The notes beneath the pieces were generated by a model. It did no database searches. It was not told where the DNA came from and was given only the letters and a program-made list of their open reading frames with translations. Below are positions 9,283 to 16,996 of a stretch of DNA of 64,000 bases, in pieces. The stretch spans positions 1 to 64,000 of the forward strand of contig CAMAUZ010000017.1 in NCBI GenBank assembly GCA_945861535.1, given 5' to 3'. Within the stretch, counting starts at the first letter, position 1; the number at the start of each line of letters is the position of its first letter. Source of the DNA: Akkermansia muciniphila (GTDB taxonomy: Bacteria > Verrucomicrobiota > Verrucomicrobiia > Limisphaerales > BJHT01). Made by a program: the position numbers and the translations under genes.

Positions 9283-10725
9283 ATGATCACACCAACCGAA
9301 AAACTCCTCACCCGCCGCGCCTTCCTCCAGCGCAACTCCACCGGCCTCGGCGCGCTCGCGCTCACATCACTCCTCAAGCCCGAAGCCTTCGCCGCCATCC
9401 CCGGCGACGGCCCCGCCGTGCCCGGCCTGCTCAAGCGCCTGCACCACACGCCGAAGGCCAAACGCGTCATTTATCTCTTCATGTCCGGCGCGCCGTCGCA
9501 TCTCGATCTCTACGATCCCAAGCCCAAGCTCGTCGAGATGACCGGCAAGGATCTGCCGGAATCCATCCGCCAGGGCCAGCGCATCACCGGCATGACCAGC
9601 GGGCAGAAGAACCTTTTCTGCGTCGGCTCGCCTTTCAAATTCACCAAGCACGGCCAGTGCGGCATGGAGGTCAGCGAAGTGATGCCAAAAATCGGCACGC
9701 TCGCCGACGAAGCGACCTGGATTCGCTCGATGTTCACCGAGGCCATCAACCACGATCCCGCCGTCACCTTTTTCGGCACCGGCCACCAGCAGCCCGGACG
9801 CCCGACGATGGGCGCGTGGGCGAGCTACGGCCTCGGCAGCGTGAACGCCGATCTGCCCGGCTACATCTGCATGCAATCCGGTGGCGGCGGGCAGCCGCTC
9901 CAGTCGCGTTATTGGGGTCCCGGTTTTCTCCCCGCGCAGCATGGCGCGGTGACATTCCGCAGCGCGGGCGACGCGGTCCTTTATCTCTCGAATCCGCCCG
10001 GCCTGAGCAGCGCCGCGCGCCGCTCGACGATTGACGCGATGAACGAACTGAACCGCATCCAGCTTGGCGCGCTCGGCGATCCCGCCATCGCGGCGCACAT
10101 CGAAAACTACGAGCTCGCCTTCCGCATGCAGACCAGCGTGCCCGAACTTATGGACCTCGCGAAGGAACCCGATTCCACCTTCGAGCTGTACGGCGCAAAA
10201 CGCGGCGCGCCCAGCTTCGCCGCCAACTGCATCCTCGCCCGCCGCCTCGCCGAACGCGGCGCGCGCTTCATTCAGCTCAATCATCGCGACTGGGATCATC
10301 ACGGCGGCCTGCCCGGCGCGATGCCCAACAAGGCGAAGGAAGTCGATCAACCTGCAGCGGCGCTGGTGAACGACCTCAAACAACGCGGCCTGCTCGCCGA
10401 CACCATCGTCATCTGGGGCGGCGAATTCGGGCGCACCGCCTACAGCCAGGGCGAGATCAAAAAAGACAGCTTCGGCCGCGATCATCACCCGCGCTGCTTC
10501 ACGATTTGGGCGGCGGGCGGCGGCTTCCGTCCGGGCAACATTCACGGCGCGACCGACGACTTCGGCTACAACATCGCGCGCGATCCCGTGAGCGTGCATG
10601 ACTTCCACGCCACGCTGCTGCACCTGCTCGGCGTGGATCATCAGAAGCTCACCTTCCGCCACGAAGGCCGCGACTACCGGCTCACCGACATCAGCGGTGA
10701 AGTCGTGAAGGGCTTGATCAGTTGA
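9283..10725 (+). CDS. Tat-exported DUF1501 protein (module 1)
   Basis: A 480-residue DUF1501 protein, a relative of the sulfatase/alkaline-phosphatase superfamily. The N-terminus carries a twin-arginine signal (TRRAFLQ) followed by a weakly hydrophobic stretch, indicating export of a folded, probably metal-bound protein. Family landmarks are clear: 'KRVIYLFMSGAPSHLDLYDPK' region near residue 60 (an Asp of the metal-site type), 'GGEFGRT' near 380, 'HHPRCFTIWAAGGG', and the closing 'HEGRDYRLTDI'. It follows the PSD1 gene on the same strand, the normal pairing for this family. Enzymatic activity of DUF1501 is not established; co-export with the haem-bearing PSD1 partner suggests one extracytoplasmic complex or pathway. 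Confidence 0.92.
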   Translation: MITPTEKLLTRRAFLQRNSTGLGALALTSLLKPEAFAAIPGDGPAVPGLLKRLHHTPKAKRVIYLFMSGAPSHLDLYDPKPKLVEMTGKDLPESIRQGQRITGMTSGQKNLFCVGSPFKFTKHGQCGMEVSEVMPKIGTLADEATWIRSMFTEAINHDPAVTFFGTGHQQPGRPTMGAWASYGLGSVNADLPGYICMQSGGGGQPLQSRYWGPGFLPAQHGAVTFRSAGDAVLYLSNPPGLSSAARRSTIDAMNELNRIQLGALGDPAIAAHIENYELAFRMQTSVPELMDLAKEPDSTFELYGAKRGAPSFAANCILARRLAERGARFIQLNHRDWDHHGGLPGAMPNKAKEVDQPAAALVNDLKQRGLLADTIVIWGGEFGRTAYSQGEIKKDSFGRDHHPRCFTIWAAGGGFRPGNIHGATDDFGYNIARDPVSVHDFHATLLHLLGVDHQKLTFRHEGRDYRLTDISGEVVKGLIS

Positions 10726-10769
10726 GCGGCGGCGCGGCGAGGAAAAAACGTGGATGAAGCTCAAAGTTC

Positions 10770-10919
10770 AAAGCTCAAAGCTCAAGGGAAGGACCAAGCA
10801 CCAAGCTCCATTCTCGGAGCGTCTCGCCGTTCCTTCCATTTTCCACTCTCCCACGCACGCGGATTTTCACTCACCACTTGGCCCTTGGCTCTTGGCCCTT
10901 CCCTTGAGCTTTGAGCTTT
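10770..10919. repeat. long-armed palindromic element upstream of the deacylase-like gene
   Basis: Arms at 10770-10792 and 10897-10919 are perfectly complementary over 23 nt (core aaagctcaaagctcaaggg). They extend outward imperfectly as further 'aagctcaaag' units. The spacer is about 104 nt. The right arm ends 17 nt before the start of the next gene. Confidence 0.85.
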
Positions 10920-10936
10920 AACCTTGGAACTTTTTT

Positions 10937-11974
10937 ATGCCCCGCCTCATCGTCCGCCCCCACCAACTCGACCTCGAATCCCCCGGCCGCCGCGACTACT
11001 GGGTCGCGCTCGAACACGACAGCATCTGGGGCGACCACCTCATCCCGCTGACCGTCATGGTCGGTCCGCAGGCGCAGCCGGGGCGCGGACTGGTGGCCTT
11101 CGGCTCCAATCACGGCAACGAAATGGAAGGGCCGGTGGTGCTGAAAAATCTGCTGCGCGAAATCAAAACCGAAGACGTCCTCGGCCGGCTCATCCTCGTG
11201 CCCGTGCTCAACGTGGCCGCGTTCCGCGCCGGCACCCGCGAGAGCACGCTCGATGACGGCGTGAACATGAACCGCGCGTTCGTGGACGGCGCGGGCAAAG
11301 TCGCCGGCCTCAAAGGCATCACCCACCGCATCGCCGCGTTCGTCCGCGAATACATCTGGCCGCAGGTGCATGTGGTCATCGACCTCCACGCCGGCGGCGA
11401 TGTCGCGCGCTTCGCTCTCTGCGCAAGTTTTCATCCGCTCGAAGACGATGCCCTCAGCCGCCAGATCGAAGACACCGCGCGCTGGTTCGGCACGCCGCTG
11501 GTCATCACCTACCAAAACCAAACGCCCGGCCTGCTCCCCAGCGAAGCTGAGCGCCTCGGCAAAATCACCGTCGGCACCGAACTCGGCTGGGGCAACGCCG
11601 TGAACCTCGACGGCGTGCGCTACGGCCGCCACGGCGTGCTCGCCGCCGCCATCCGCCACGGCCAGCTCCGCGGCGAGATCGCACCCATCGGCCACCACGC
11701 GGACGGCACACAACGCCGCGTGGAAATGGTCGATCGCGAATGCTTCACCGTCGCGCCCTTCGACGGCCATTACGAAACGCTCGTTGAGTGCGGTGCCCGC
11801 GTTCAGCGCGGTCAGCCCGTCGGTCTGCTGCACGACTTCGACTACATCGACGCCGAGCCGTGGCCCGCCGTCGCCGGCGTGGATGGTGTCGTCATCGCGC
11901 AGGCCTGGCTTTCTCCCATCCGTCGTGGTCAGCACATTGTCGTGGTCGGTCGCGAGGTTAGCGGATGGCGGTGA
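10937..11974 (+). CDS. succinylglutamate desuccinylase/aspartoacylase-family zinc deacylase
   Basis: A 345-residue cytoplasmic zinc carboxypeptidase-like protein (AstE/AspA family). The N-terminal zinc ligands appear in 'GSNHGNEMEGP' (H59 and E62). The third ligand is the His of 'VIDLHAGGD', near residue 151. 'LVPVLNVAAFRAGTRES' and 'MNRAF' are typical of the M14 deacylase subfamily, and the C-terminal ~100 residues form the beta-rich domain ('CGARVQRGQPVGLLHDF'). The family removes acyl groups from N-acylated amino acids or related small molecules; the exact substrate is unknown. No signal peptide. It lies downstream of the DUF1501 gene, separated by a palindromic element, so co-transcription is uncertain. 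Confidence 0.88.
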   Translation: MPRLIVRPHQLDLESPGRRDYWVALEHDSIWGDHLIPLTVMVGPQAQPGRGLVAFGSNHGNEMEGPVVLKNLLREIKTEDVLGRLILVPVLNVAAFRAGTRESTLDDGVNMNRAFVDGAGKVAGLKGITHRIAAFVREYIWPQVHVVIDLHAGGDVARFALCASFHPLEDDALSRQIEDTARWFGTPLVITYQNQTPGLLPSEAERLGKITVGTELGWGNAVNLDGVRYGRHGVLAAAIRHGQLRGEIAPIGHHADGTQRRVEMVDRECFTVAPFDGHYETLVECGARVQRGQPVGLLHDFDYIDAEPWPAVAGVDGVVIAQAWLSPIRRGQHIVVVGREVSGWR

Positions 11975-12437
11975 GCAAACCTCGATGGCTCGCAATTCGC
12001 CGGGGTGAAGCTGAAAACGGGAGGTCGCTCTCGGTTGAAGATGGACCGCCGCGAATCGGTGCCGCGCCCCTGTAGCTCTGCGATTCATCCGGCGCGAGCG
12101 GAGCGGTCCCGATGGTCCCACGGGAATAGGGCAGGGGCGTTGTGGCAAAGGAATGGAGGCAAAGGAATGGGGACGGGGAAACTTTTTGTTTTCATTCCTT
12201 TGCCTCCATTCGTTTGCCAAATCAGTTTTGGGAGGTGGGGTTCAGAGTGGGGTTGGCCAAGACGCGTTAGCCGGACCGCTGCGCCCGCCGCCGCGCCGCG
12301 AACCCGAGCGCCGGCGGACTTTTCACACCAGCTCTGAAGGCCGTGCTGCGACTGCATTTTCATTGCCTCGAAATGCTTTGACGCTCTCGCATCCCTCCGG
12401 TACCCCAAGGGCAGTCTTATGAGCCGCATTTCCATTT
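11975..12437. other. repeat-bearing intergenic region
   Basis: No gene. It contains one full copy of the family G hairpin (12144-12218) and GC-rich sequence on either side. The stretch 12230-12340 has no homologue that I could match in the window. Shadow frames here translate the repeat. Confidence 0.6.
12144..12218. repeat. family G hairpin element, copy 1
   Basis: Arms at 12144-12169 and 12193-12218 pair at 25 of 26 positions (core aaggaatggaggcaaagg). The loop is 23 nt (ggacggggaaactttttgt region). Full copies 2 and 3 are at 16285-16359 and 18561-18637; half copies lie near 28673-28698 and 40170-40185. Confidence 0.92.
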
Positions 12438-13472
12438 ATGATTTCGCCCACTCATTCCCCGTCTTCCTGGCCCACGACTGAATTCATTTCGTTTTCCCGG
12501 CGGTCCGACCCGCGGGCGGCTGGAAAAGTCGGACCGCACCGCGCCGCCATCGCTCCCCGCCCGGCTGCTGCCGCCGCCTTCACCCTGATCGAGCTGCTGG
12601 TCGTGATCGCGATCATCGGCATTCTGGCCGGCATGTTGTTGCCCGCGCTGGCCTCGGCCAAGGCCAAGTCCAATGACACCAAGTGCGTGAACAGTCTCCG
12701 GCAGATCGGCACGGCCTACGCCATCTTTGCCGGTGACAACGACGGTCTCTACCCCCACCAAACCACGAACAACTGGCTCACCGAAACGACTGGCGTCGCC
12801 TACGGCCCCTCGGGGCCGGGCGGCGGCGGCCTGCCCATCCGCATGCAGCGCGGCAACGTCGCCTGCGTGAACATGTTCGGCTACCTCTCCAATTATCTGG
12901 GCACCGCGAAAATCCTGACCTGCCCCGGCGACCGCGCGCGGATCAAAAACATGGCCGTTGATTTCAGCACTTCCACCACGCCCGGCGCCCTCGGCCTCTT
13001 TGGTGGCGCAGCCGGCTCGGACATCGGCCCCGCGTATGGCGGCGGCACCTCCGGCATCGCCTGGCCCAACGCCCAGAACATCACCGGTGGCGTGAGTTAC
13101 GGGATTTGCATCAGCGCCGAGGAAGGCTTGCCGGATTCGATTCTGCTGCTCGATTCCAACCGCGGGAGTGTGAACGAGGAAATCTACGGCTCCTTAAATC
13201 GGAACAACGGTCCGATCGCGATGAATTTTTTCGACGAAGACTGGAAACGCGGCGCTCCCTCCGTCGCCATGGGCGCGACCGAGCCGAATTTCGCGCATCA
13301 CCGGCAATCCGGTAATCTGGCGCTGACCGACGGCAGCGTGCAGTCCTCCGTCAAAGCTGCCGCCCTGCAGAGCCAGATGGCGCGCATGGAGGCCACGCTC
13401 ATCATCAACCTGTTTTACGGAACGTGGAACGGGCTGCCCTCGACCTTTGTGAATTATTTTTTTCCGCAGTGA
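12438..13472 (+). CDS. type II/IV pseudopilin-like protein with H-X9-DG motif
   Basis: A 344-residue protein with a prepilin N-terminal methylation segment, '[18 protein letters not shown]', starting at F48 with the conserved Glu at +5 (E52). The residue before the cleavage point is Ala, not Gly, so prepilin peptidase processing is expected but not certain. The leader of 47 residues is much longer than usual. The true start may be internal; no nearer ATG exists in frame, so GTG or another codon could be used. Near the C-terminus '[12 protein letters not shown]' gives the H-X9-DG signature of a large paralogous family in planctomycetes and verrucomicrobia. Such proteins are thought to be pseudopilins of a secretion system. 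No assembly genes are adjacent. Confidence 0.88.
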   Translation: MISPTHSPSSWPTTEFISFSRRSDPRAAGKVGPHRAAIAPRPAAAAAFTLIELLVVIAIIGILAGMLLPALASAKAKSNDTKCVNSLRQIGTAYAIFAGDNDGLYPHQTTNNWLTETTGVAYGPSGPGGGGLPIRMQRGNVACVNMFGYLSNYLGTAKILTCPGDRARIKNMAVDFSTSTTPGALGLFGGAAGSDIGPAYGGGTSGIAWPNAQNITGGVSYGICISAEEGLPDSILLLDSNRGSVNEEIYGSLNRNNGPIAMNFFDEDWKRGAPSVAMGATEPNFAHHRQSGNLALTDGSVQSSVKAAALQSQMARMEATLIINLFYGTWNGLPSTFVNYFFPQ

Positions 13473-13586
13473 GCCGCGGCGCGCGGCGAATTCCAGCGGT
13501 CAGCCAAACTCCCTCCGATCTGCTACGCGCCGTGCTGAACGAATCAGCACAGTCCGGTTCACGAATCACCCGGGGCAGCGCGTTCC

Positions 13587-13853
13587 TCAGTCAGCCCGCA
13601 AATCTTCAACGAACCTCGCCGACGGCGTGACTTCGTCCACCCCCACGCCCAACTGCGCGACAATTATCGCCCGCAATCGCTCCCACACCTGAACGTCGTC
13701 AACGGCTCCGGCCTCAACCCGTTGCCGAAGCGTCGCGACAACAAAAGCGTGCAGGTTACCCACCCGCTTCATCTTGGCGGCCGCGGCATCGGGAATCGCG
13801 AGGTCAAACTCACCCTCGACGGCCATCACCAGTTCGACTGTGTCCAGGCCCAT
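13587..13853 (-). CDS. permuted acyl-carrier-protein-like small protein
   Basis: An 88-residue protein. The first ~40 residues match the second half of an acyl carrier protein (LDTVELVMAVEGEF, then AIPDAAAAKM and VGNLHAFV). The last ~35 residues match the first half (VWERLRAIIVAQLG, then EVTPSARFVEDLRAD). The halves are therefore in reversed order, and the protein stops exactly where a normal ACP would present DSL. At the start the expected 'DSLDTVEL' reads 'MGLDTVEL', so the phosphopantetheine Ser is missing in the annotated protein. In-frame sense codons upstream (…TSS before the Met) leave a longer start possible, but no ATG is there. It could be a domain-swapped dimer, a non-carrier ACP mimic, or one end of a broken tandem ACP. 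Confidence 0.7.
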   Translation of the reverse strand: MGLDTVELVMAVEGEFDLAIPDAAAAKMKRVGNLHAFVVATLRQRVEAGAVDDVQVWERLRAIIVAQLGVGVDEVTPSARFVEDLRAD

Positions 13854-13934
13854 GCTGCTCGTGCCACCGCACTCTAAGGAAAAACGAAACGCACGCCGGG
13901 AGGTCTGCGAGATTCCCGGCAGTTGAAGGATTGA

Positions 13935-14234
13935 TCAGGCAAGTTTGATATTACCAGGGGGATGGGCGCTCACATACTCCGCGCGCGCGGACGAATCCAA
14001 AGGCCGCCGCTGCTCCGCACACCAAGCTTGGAGGGCATAGACATCCACGGCCACCTTTTGGGCGATCACTCCGTGCTTCGCGAGGTCTCTCATGGTCTTT
14101 TCAGCGATCGCCATCCACTCGGCATGGGTCGGCTCCAAGACCTCGGGATCAGCGGCCAGTGCGCGCAGCCACTGCCATTGATCCTCACGGAACCAAGCTA
14201 CGCCGACGATCATCTGCGGATTGGGTAGAGACAT
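13935..14234 (-). CDS. conserved small protein of unknown function
   Basis: A 99-residue acidic-to-neutral protein without signal peptide or membrane segment. It reads as one compact helical domain: 'VGVAWFREDQWQWLRALA', 'THAEWMAIAEKTMRDL', 'VDVYALQAWCAEQRRPLD' and 'SARAEYVSAH'. I recall similar small orphan proteins with the pattern W-(x)n-A-D-P-E-x-x-E-x-T-x-x-E-W in other bacteria, but I know no function. It is on the same strand as the ACP-like gene 81 nt downstream; the two could share a transcript. Confidence 0.65.
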   Translation of the reverse strand: MSLPNPQMIVGVAWFREDQWQWLRALAADPEVLEPTHAEWMAIAEKTMRDLAKHGVIAQKVAVDVYALQAWCAEQRRPLDSSARAEYVSAHPPGNIKLA

Positions 14235-14294
14235 GACAGGCAGTATTCAACAATTGAACTGATCGCGATCATACGGGCTGGCTACCGCCCGTCC

Positions 14295-14633
14295 CTACTC
14301 CGCCATCTCAAATTTCGTCGCCGTCAACTTCAGCCGCTGCCCGACCCGCTGGAGCGTGCCTGTCACCGTCACGGCTTTCGTCGCGGTGCCGACCTTCTTG
14401 TGGAACTCGTCGCTCACTGCGTTATCCACCAAGACATAGACCGCCTTCTCTTTGCCCGCCTCGACGACCACGACACTCTGGCAAATGACCGTCTCCTTGG
14501 TGCCGCATTTGCTGCAGCGACCCTTGCCGCTCACGGTGATGCTTTGCGGGGCCGGCCCGGCGATCAGGACGGCGGCAGCCATGCCCAAGATCAATGTGAC
14601 AACGGTGGCCGTACGAAACAGTGGATTCTTCAT
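14295..14633 (-). CDS. exported small protein with CxxC pair, unknown function
   Basis: A 112-residue protein with an N-terminal signal peptide or signal anchor (hydrophobic core 'VVTLILGMAAAVLIAG', residues ~10-25). The mature part has 'GRCSKCGTKETVICQSVVVV', a CxxC followed by a third Cys, then a beta-rich region ending 'VTVTGTLQRVGQRLKLTATKFEMAE'. The layout (short exported Cys protein ending in an OB-like 'VTVTGTL' strand) resembles small planctomycete proteins such as the DUF6370 group, but I cannot confirm membership. Metal binding by the Cys residues is possible. Confidence 0.65.
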   Translation of the reverse strand: MKNPLFRTATVVTLILGMAAAVLIAGPAPQSITVSGKGRCSKCGTKETVICQSVVVVEAGKEKAVYVLVDNAVSDEFHKKVGTATKAVTVTGTLQRVGQRLKLTATKFEMAE

Positions 14634-14980
14634 AAACGTTGCGAGTTGTTTGGTTGGTCCGTCCGCTTCACCTCGTCACCGTGCCGCACTCACGCGCACT
14701 GCAACGATTGGGTGGGAGGGGACGATCTAGTGCGGCGAGAATAGGGAATGGAGCCGGAGACGCAAGCCGTTCCCATGCGGTGCATCCCGAGGCGGGTGCG
14801 CACGCGCTGGGACGGGCGGACCGTGAAGCGCGTGAACGCCGCGCGCCAAGCGCACCCGCGGCGCTCCGTCATGCGCGCGGCGCGCGGATGCGCCCGTCCC
14901 ACTGTGTTTTTCCGCCTGGAAAACTATCCTTCTGCACTTTGCCCTTTGAGCTTCGCCCGCCGCGCCCCACACTTTTCGCC
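14634..14980. other. intergenic region with an inverted repeat
   Basis: No gene. It holds an 11-bp inverted pair, tgggacgggcg (14808-14818) and cgcccgtccca (14891-14901). Inside is the motif 'ggaccgtgaagcgcgtgaac', a diverged copy of the gcggcgtaaacgccgc family seen at 47105 and 62197. The divergent genes on either side must have their promoters here. Confidence 0.6.
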
Positions 14981-15394
14981 ATGAATTACTGGCTCGTGAA
15001 AACGGAACCGGCGGCTTACGCGTGGAGCACCTTCGTCAAGGAGGGCCGCGCCGCGTGGACGGGAGTGCGCAATTTTCAGGCCCGCATCCATCTTCGCGCC
15101 ATGCAACCGGGCGACCTGGCTTGCTTCTATCACAGCGTCACCGACAAACAGGTCGTCGGCCTGGCGCGCGTGGACCGTGCGGCCTATCCCGACCCGACGG
15201 CAACGGAAGGCGACTGGTCATGTGTGGACCTTGTGCCGGTGAAACCGCTCGCGCAGCCGGTGCCTCTGGCCGCCATCAAGGCCGATCCCATTTTGAAGGA
15301 AATGCCCCTCGTCCGCCAAAGCCGGCTGTCGGTGACCCCGCTCACGGAAGCGCAATTCCAGCGGGTGCTGACGCTCGGCAAGACCAGGCGGTGA
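14981..15394 (+). CDS. EVE domain protein
   Basis: A 137-residue single-domain EVE protein of the PUA-like superfamily. The N-terminus 'MNYWLVKTEPAAYAWSTF' is the classic opening, followed by 'WTGVRNFQARIHLRAMQPGD' and 'FYHSVTDKQVVGLARV'. These form the pocket that in related proteins binds modified nucleobases in DNA or RNA. The frame stays open upstream, but the ATG at 14981 gives the canonical start. EVE proteins are linked to RNA modification and, when fused, to defence; this stand-alone version is more likely housekeeping. Full length, no odd residues. Confidence 0.93.
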   Translation: MNYWLVKTEPAAYAWSTFVKEGRAAWTGVRNFQARIHLRAMQPGDLACFYHSVTDKQVVGLARVDRAAYPDPTATEGDWSCVDLVPVKPLAQPVPLAAIKADPILKEMPLVRQSRLSVTPLTEAQFQRVLTLGKTRR

Positions 15395-15516
15395 CGGGGC
15401 GGCATGGCCCCCTGTGCTCGGAAGGCGGAACGGGGAACGTTTGCAAACTCCGAGCTTTTTCCCGAGCGCGGTGGGATGGCGCAAGTCCGACGTGAAAGAG
15501 CCGGTTAAGACCGCTG

Positions 15517-15548
15517 CAAAACTCTGTCGCATATGCGACAAAGTTTTG
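15517..15548. repeat. 32-bp loop-free palindrome
   Basis: Pairs around the centre 15532/15533: 15 of 16 positions are complementary, the single mismatch being 15524/15541. The centre is tgtcgcatatgcgaca, a perfect 16-bp palindrome. The lack of any loop makes it a better candidate for a dimer-binding site than for a terminator. Confidence 0.85.
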
Positions 15549-15590
15549 TGAACCCCCGGGTGACTGGGTTTTTATGGTTTTGGAATTAAG

Positions 15591-15695
15591 GCTATGTCCT
15601 TGACTCAACCGACAGCTATGCATCGACGGTTTGTCAGCCAGCCGTGCTATTTGTGGTGGCAAGACCAACGTGACTCGAGGCAGGCGGATGGCCCT
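15591..15695. repeat. ~105-bp repeat unit, copy 1
   Basis: The unit begins near ccttgactcaaccgacagct (15598-15617) and ends near aacgtgactcgaggcagg (15667-15684) followed by ggatggccct. Its ends are inverted relative to each other (ccttgactca / tgactcgagg). Copy 2 is at 15946-16050 with roughly three quarters identity. Confidence 0.75.
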
Positions 15696-15945
15696 GATGT
15701 CTTTATCTTTTACCGCCCATCTTTTGCCAAAAATTTCCCCGAAAGCACCCGCCCGAGCAGTGATCTGGTCTTCGCCGAGTAATCGCCAGGGAAGCCGTCA
15801 TCTGCTGAACTTTTTATAATCACGGGTCTGCCGGACCGGGGCGACGAGTTTGCGGCGCAGGCAAGAAAGCCGATTCAGCGCCCAACCCTGAAGTGATGGC
15901 AAAAGATGCTGGGTAAAAGATGGGAGAGTTCTGCTGTCTTTCAGA

Positions 15946-16050
15946 GCTGTGCCCTTGCCTCAGCCGACAGCTACGCAGCGACATTTTGCAGCCATTTGTG
16001 CAATTGGTGGAGGCCAGATCAACGTGAGTTGAGTCAAGGGGATGGCCCTA
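15946..16050. repeat. ~105-bp repeat unit, copy 2
   Basis: Begins ccttgcctcagccgacagct (15953-15972) and ends aacgtgagttgagtcaagg (16021-16039) then ggatggccct. It is a direct repeat of 15591-15695 at a 355-bp offset. In this copy the right end, ttgagtcaagg, is the exact inverse of the left end of copy 1, ccttgactcaa. Confidence 0.75.
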
Positions 16051-16186
16051 GTTTTGGAAGGTGGCACGTTGCCAGACTCGAACCTCTCTTTTTCCCAACG
16101 ACACTTTCTTCTGCCGAAAACGGGCTGCGACTGCCAGCTTCCCCCCCCTTCCGCCTGCTGAGCACGGTGGCACCGATGCTGCACAG

Positions 16187-16480
16187 CTTTCCGGCCCCGG
16201 GTTTTCGGCACTTCAACGGCGGCGGCGGGCTATCAACACCTTCGTGGCCAGCCTGAATCTGCCGCCCTTCCCCGATACGGATTTGGCAAAGGAATGGAGG
16301 CAGAGGAATGAAGACAAAAAGTTCTTCCGTCCCCATTCCTTTGCCTCCATTCCTTTGCCATAAATTTTTCAGCCCCTCTCGAGTGGACACGTCGGCCCCC
16401 GCCGCTCCCTGCCATGTCCTGCCTCGGCCTACCGAGTGCGTCGATCCATGCTGCGCCATTGCGGCGCTCGGATTCTCCTT
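16187..16480. repeat. ~300-bp dispersed repeat, copy 1
   Basis: Shares order and sequence blocks with 18459-18757: a tttccggccccggg start, then cggcggcggcgggctatcaac, then cctgaatctgcc, the family G hairpin, then ctgcctcggcctacc and gcgccattgcggcgctc. Both copies are direct and together flank moaC, panB and tRNA-Pro. Confidence 0.85.
16285..16359. repeat. family G hairpin element, copy 2
   Basis: Arms at 16285-16310 and 16334-16359, complementary at 25 of 26 positions. The 23-nt loop (aagacaaaaagttcttccgtccc) matches the loop of copy 3 closely. It is embedded in the larger 16187-16480 repeat. Confidence 0.92.
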
Positions 16481-16516
16481 AAGTCGCCTTCAACTTAGAA
16501 AACTGTGACTCCGCCC

Positions 16517-16996
16517 TTACACCGCAACCGGCAGCGGCGTTTTGGTTTTCGACACCAGCCGGACGCCGCTGATTTCCATGGTCTTGTCCGCGGCCTTGCA
16601 CATGTCGTAGATCGTCAGCGCAGCGACGGAGACGGCCGTGAGCGCCTCCATTTCAACACCAGTCTGCGCGGCGATGCGGGCCGAAGCGGTGATGCAGATG
16701 CGGTCGCGGCTGGCGGGAATATCAAACGTCACTTCGCAATGCGTGATCGGCAGCGGATGACACAGCGGAATCAGGTCGCCGGTTTTTTTGGCCGCCATGA
16801 TTCCGGCGAGCCGCGCGGTGGCGAGGACGTTGCCCTTGGCGACGGCGTTGGTTTCGATGAGTTCGAGGGTCGCGGCCTGCACGCGGATTTCGCCGCACGC
16901 CACGGCGACGCGCAGTTGGATGGGCTTGGCAGAAACATCGACCATGCGGGCCTCGCCGCGGGCATCAAGATGGGAAAGTTGAGCGGGCGGATTCAT
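16517..16996 (-). CDS. moaC: cyclic pyranopterin monophosphate synthase MoaC
   Basis: A 159-residue MoaC, which with MoaA makes cyclic pyranopterin monophosphate in molybdenum cofactor synthesis. Diagnostic strings are intact: 'GEARMVDVSAK', 'GNVLATARLAGIMAAKKT', 'DLIPLCHPLPIT', 'TGVEMEALTAVSVAALTIYDMCKA'. The length matches the family. The open frame reaches 17029, but the ATG at 16996 overlaps the panB stop (atga) and gives the standard short N-terminus (MNPPAQLSHLDARGE), so I chose it. It is the downstream gene of a translationally coupled panB-moaC pair. No other Mo cofactor gene is in the window. Confidence 0.97.
   Translation of the reverse strand: MNPPAQLSHLDARGEARMVDVSAKPIQLRVAVACGEIRVQAATLELIETNAVAKGNVLATARLAGIMAAKKTGDLIPLCHPLPITHCEVTFDIPASRDRICITASARIAAQTGVEMEALTAVSVAALTIYDMCKAADKTMEISGVRLVSKTKTPLPVAV

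Larger units (their letters stand above)
15395..16516. other. 1.1-kb non-coding, repeat-rich region
   Basis: No convincing gene. In order it holds a 32-bp palindrome (15517-15548), two related ~105-bp repeats (15591-15695 and 15946-16050), a ~300-bp direct repeat (16187-16480) and, inside that, the family G hairpin (16285-16359). Short frames over these repeats have no recognisable protein features. Confidence 0.7.

Noticed and set aside
15594-15819. Short plus-strand frames around 15.6-15.8 kb as small proteins
   Set aside because: They translate the 105-bp repeat and show no start context or composition typical of genes here.
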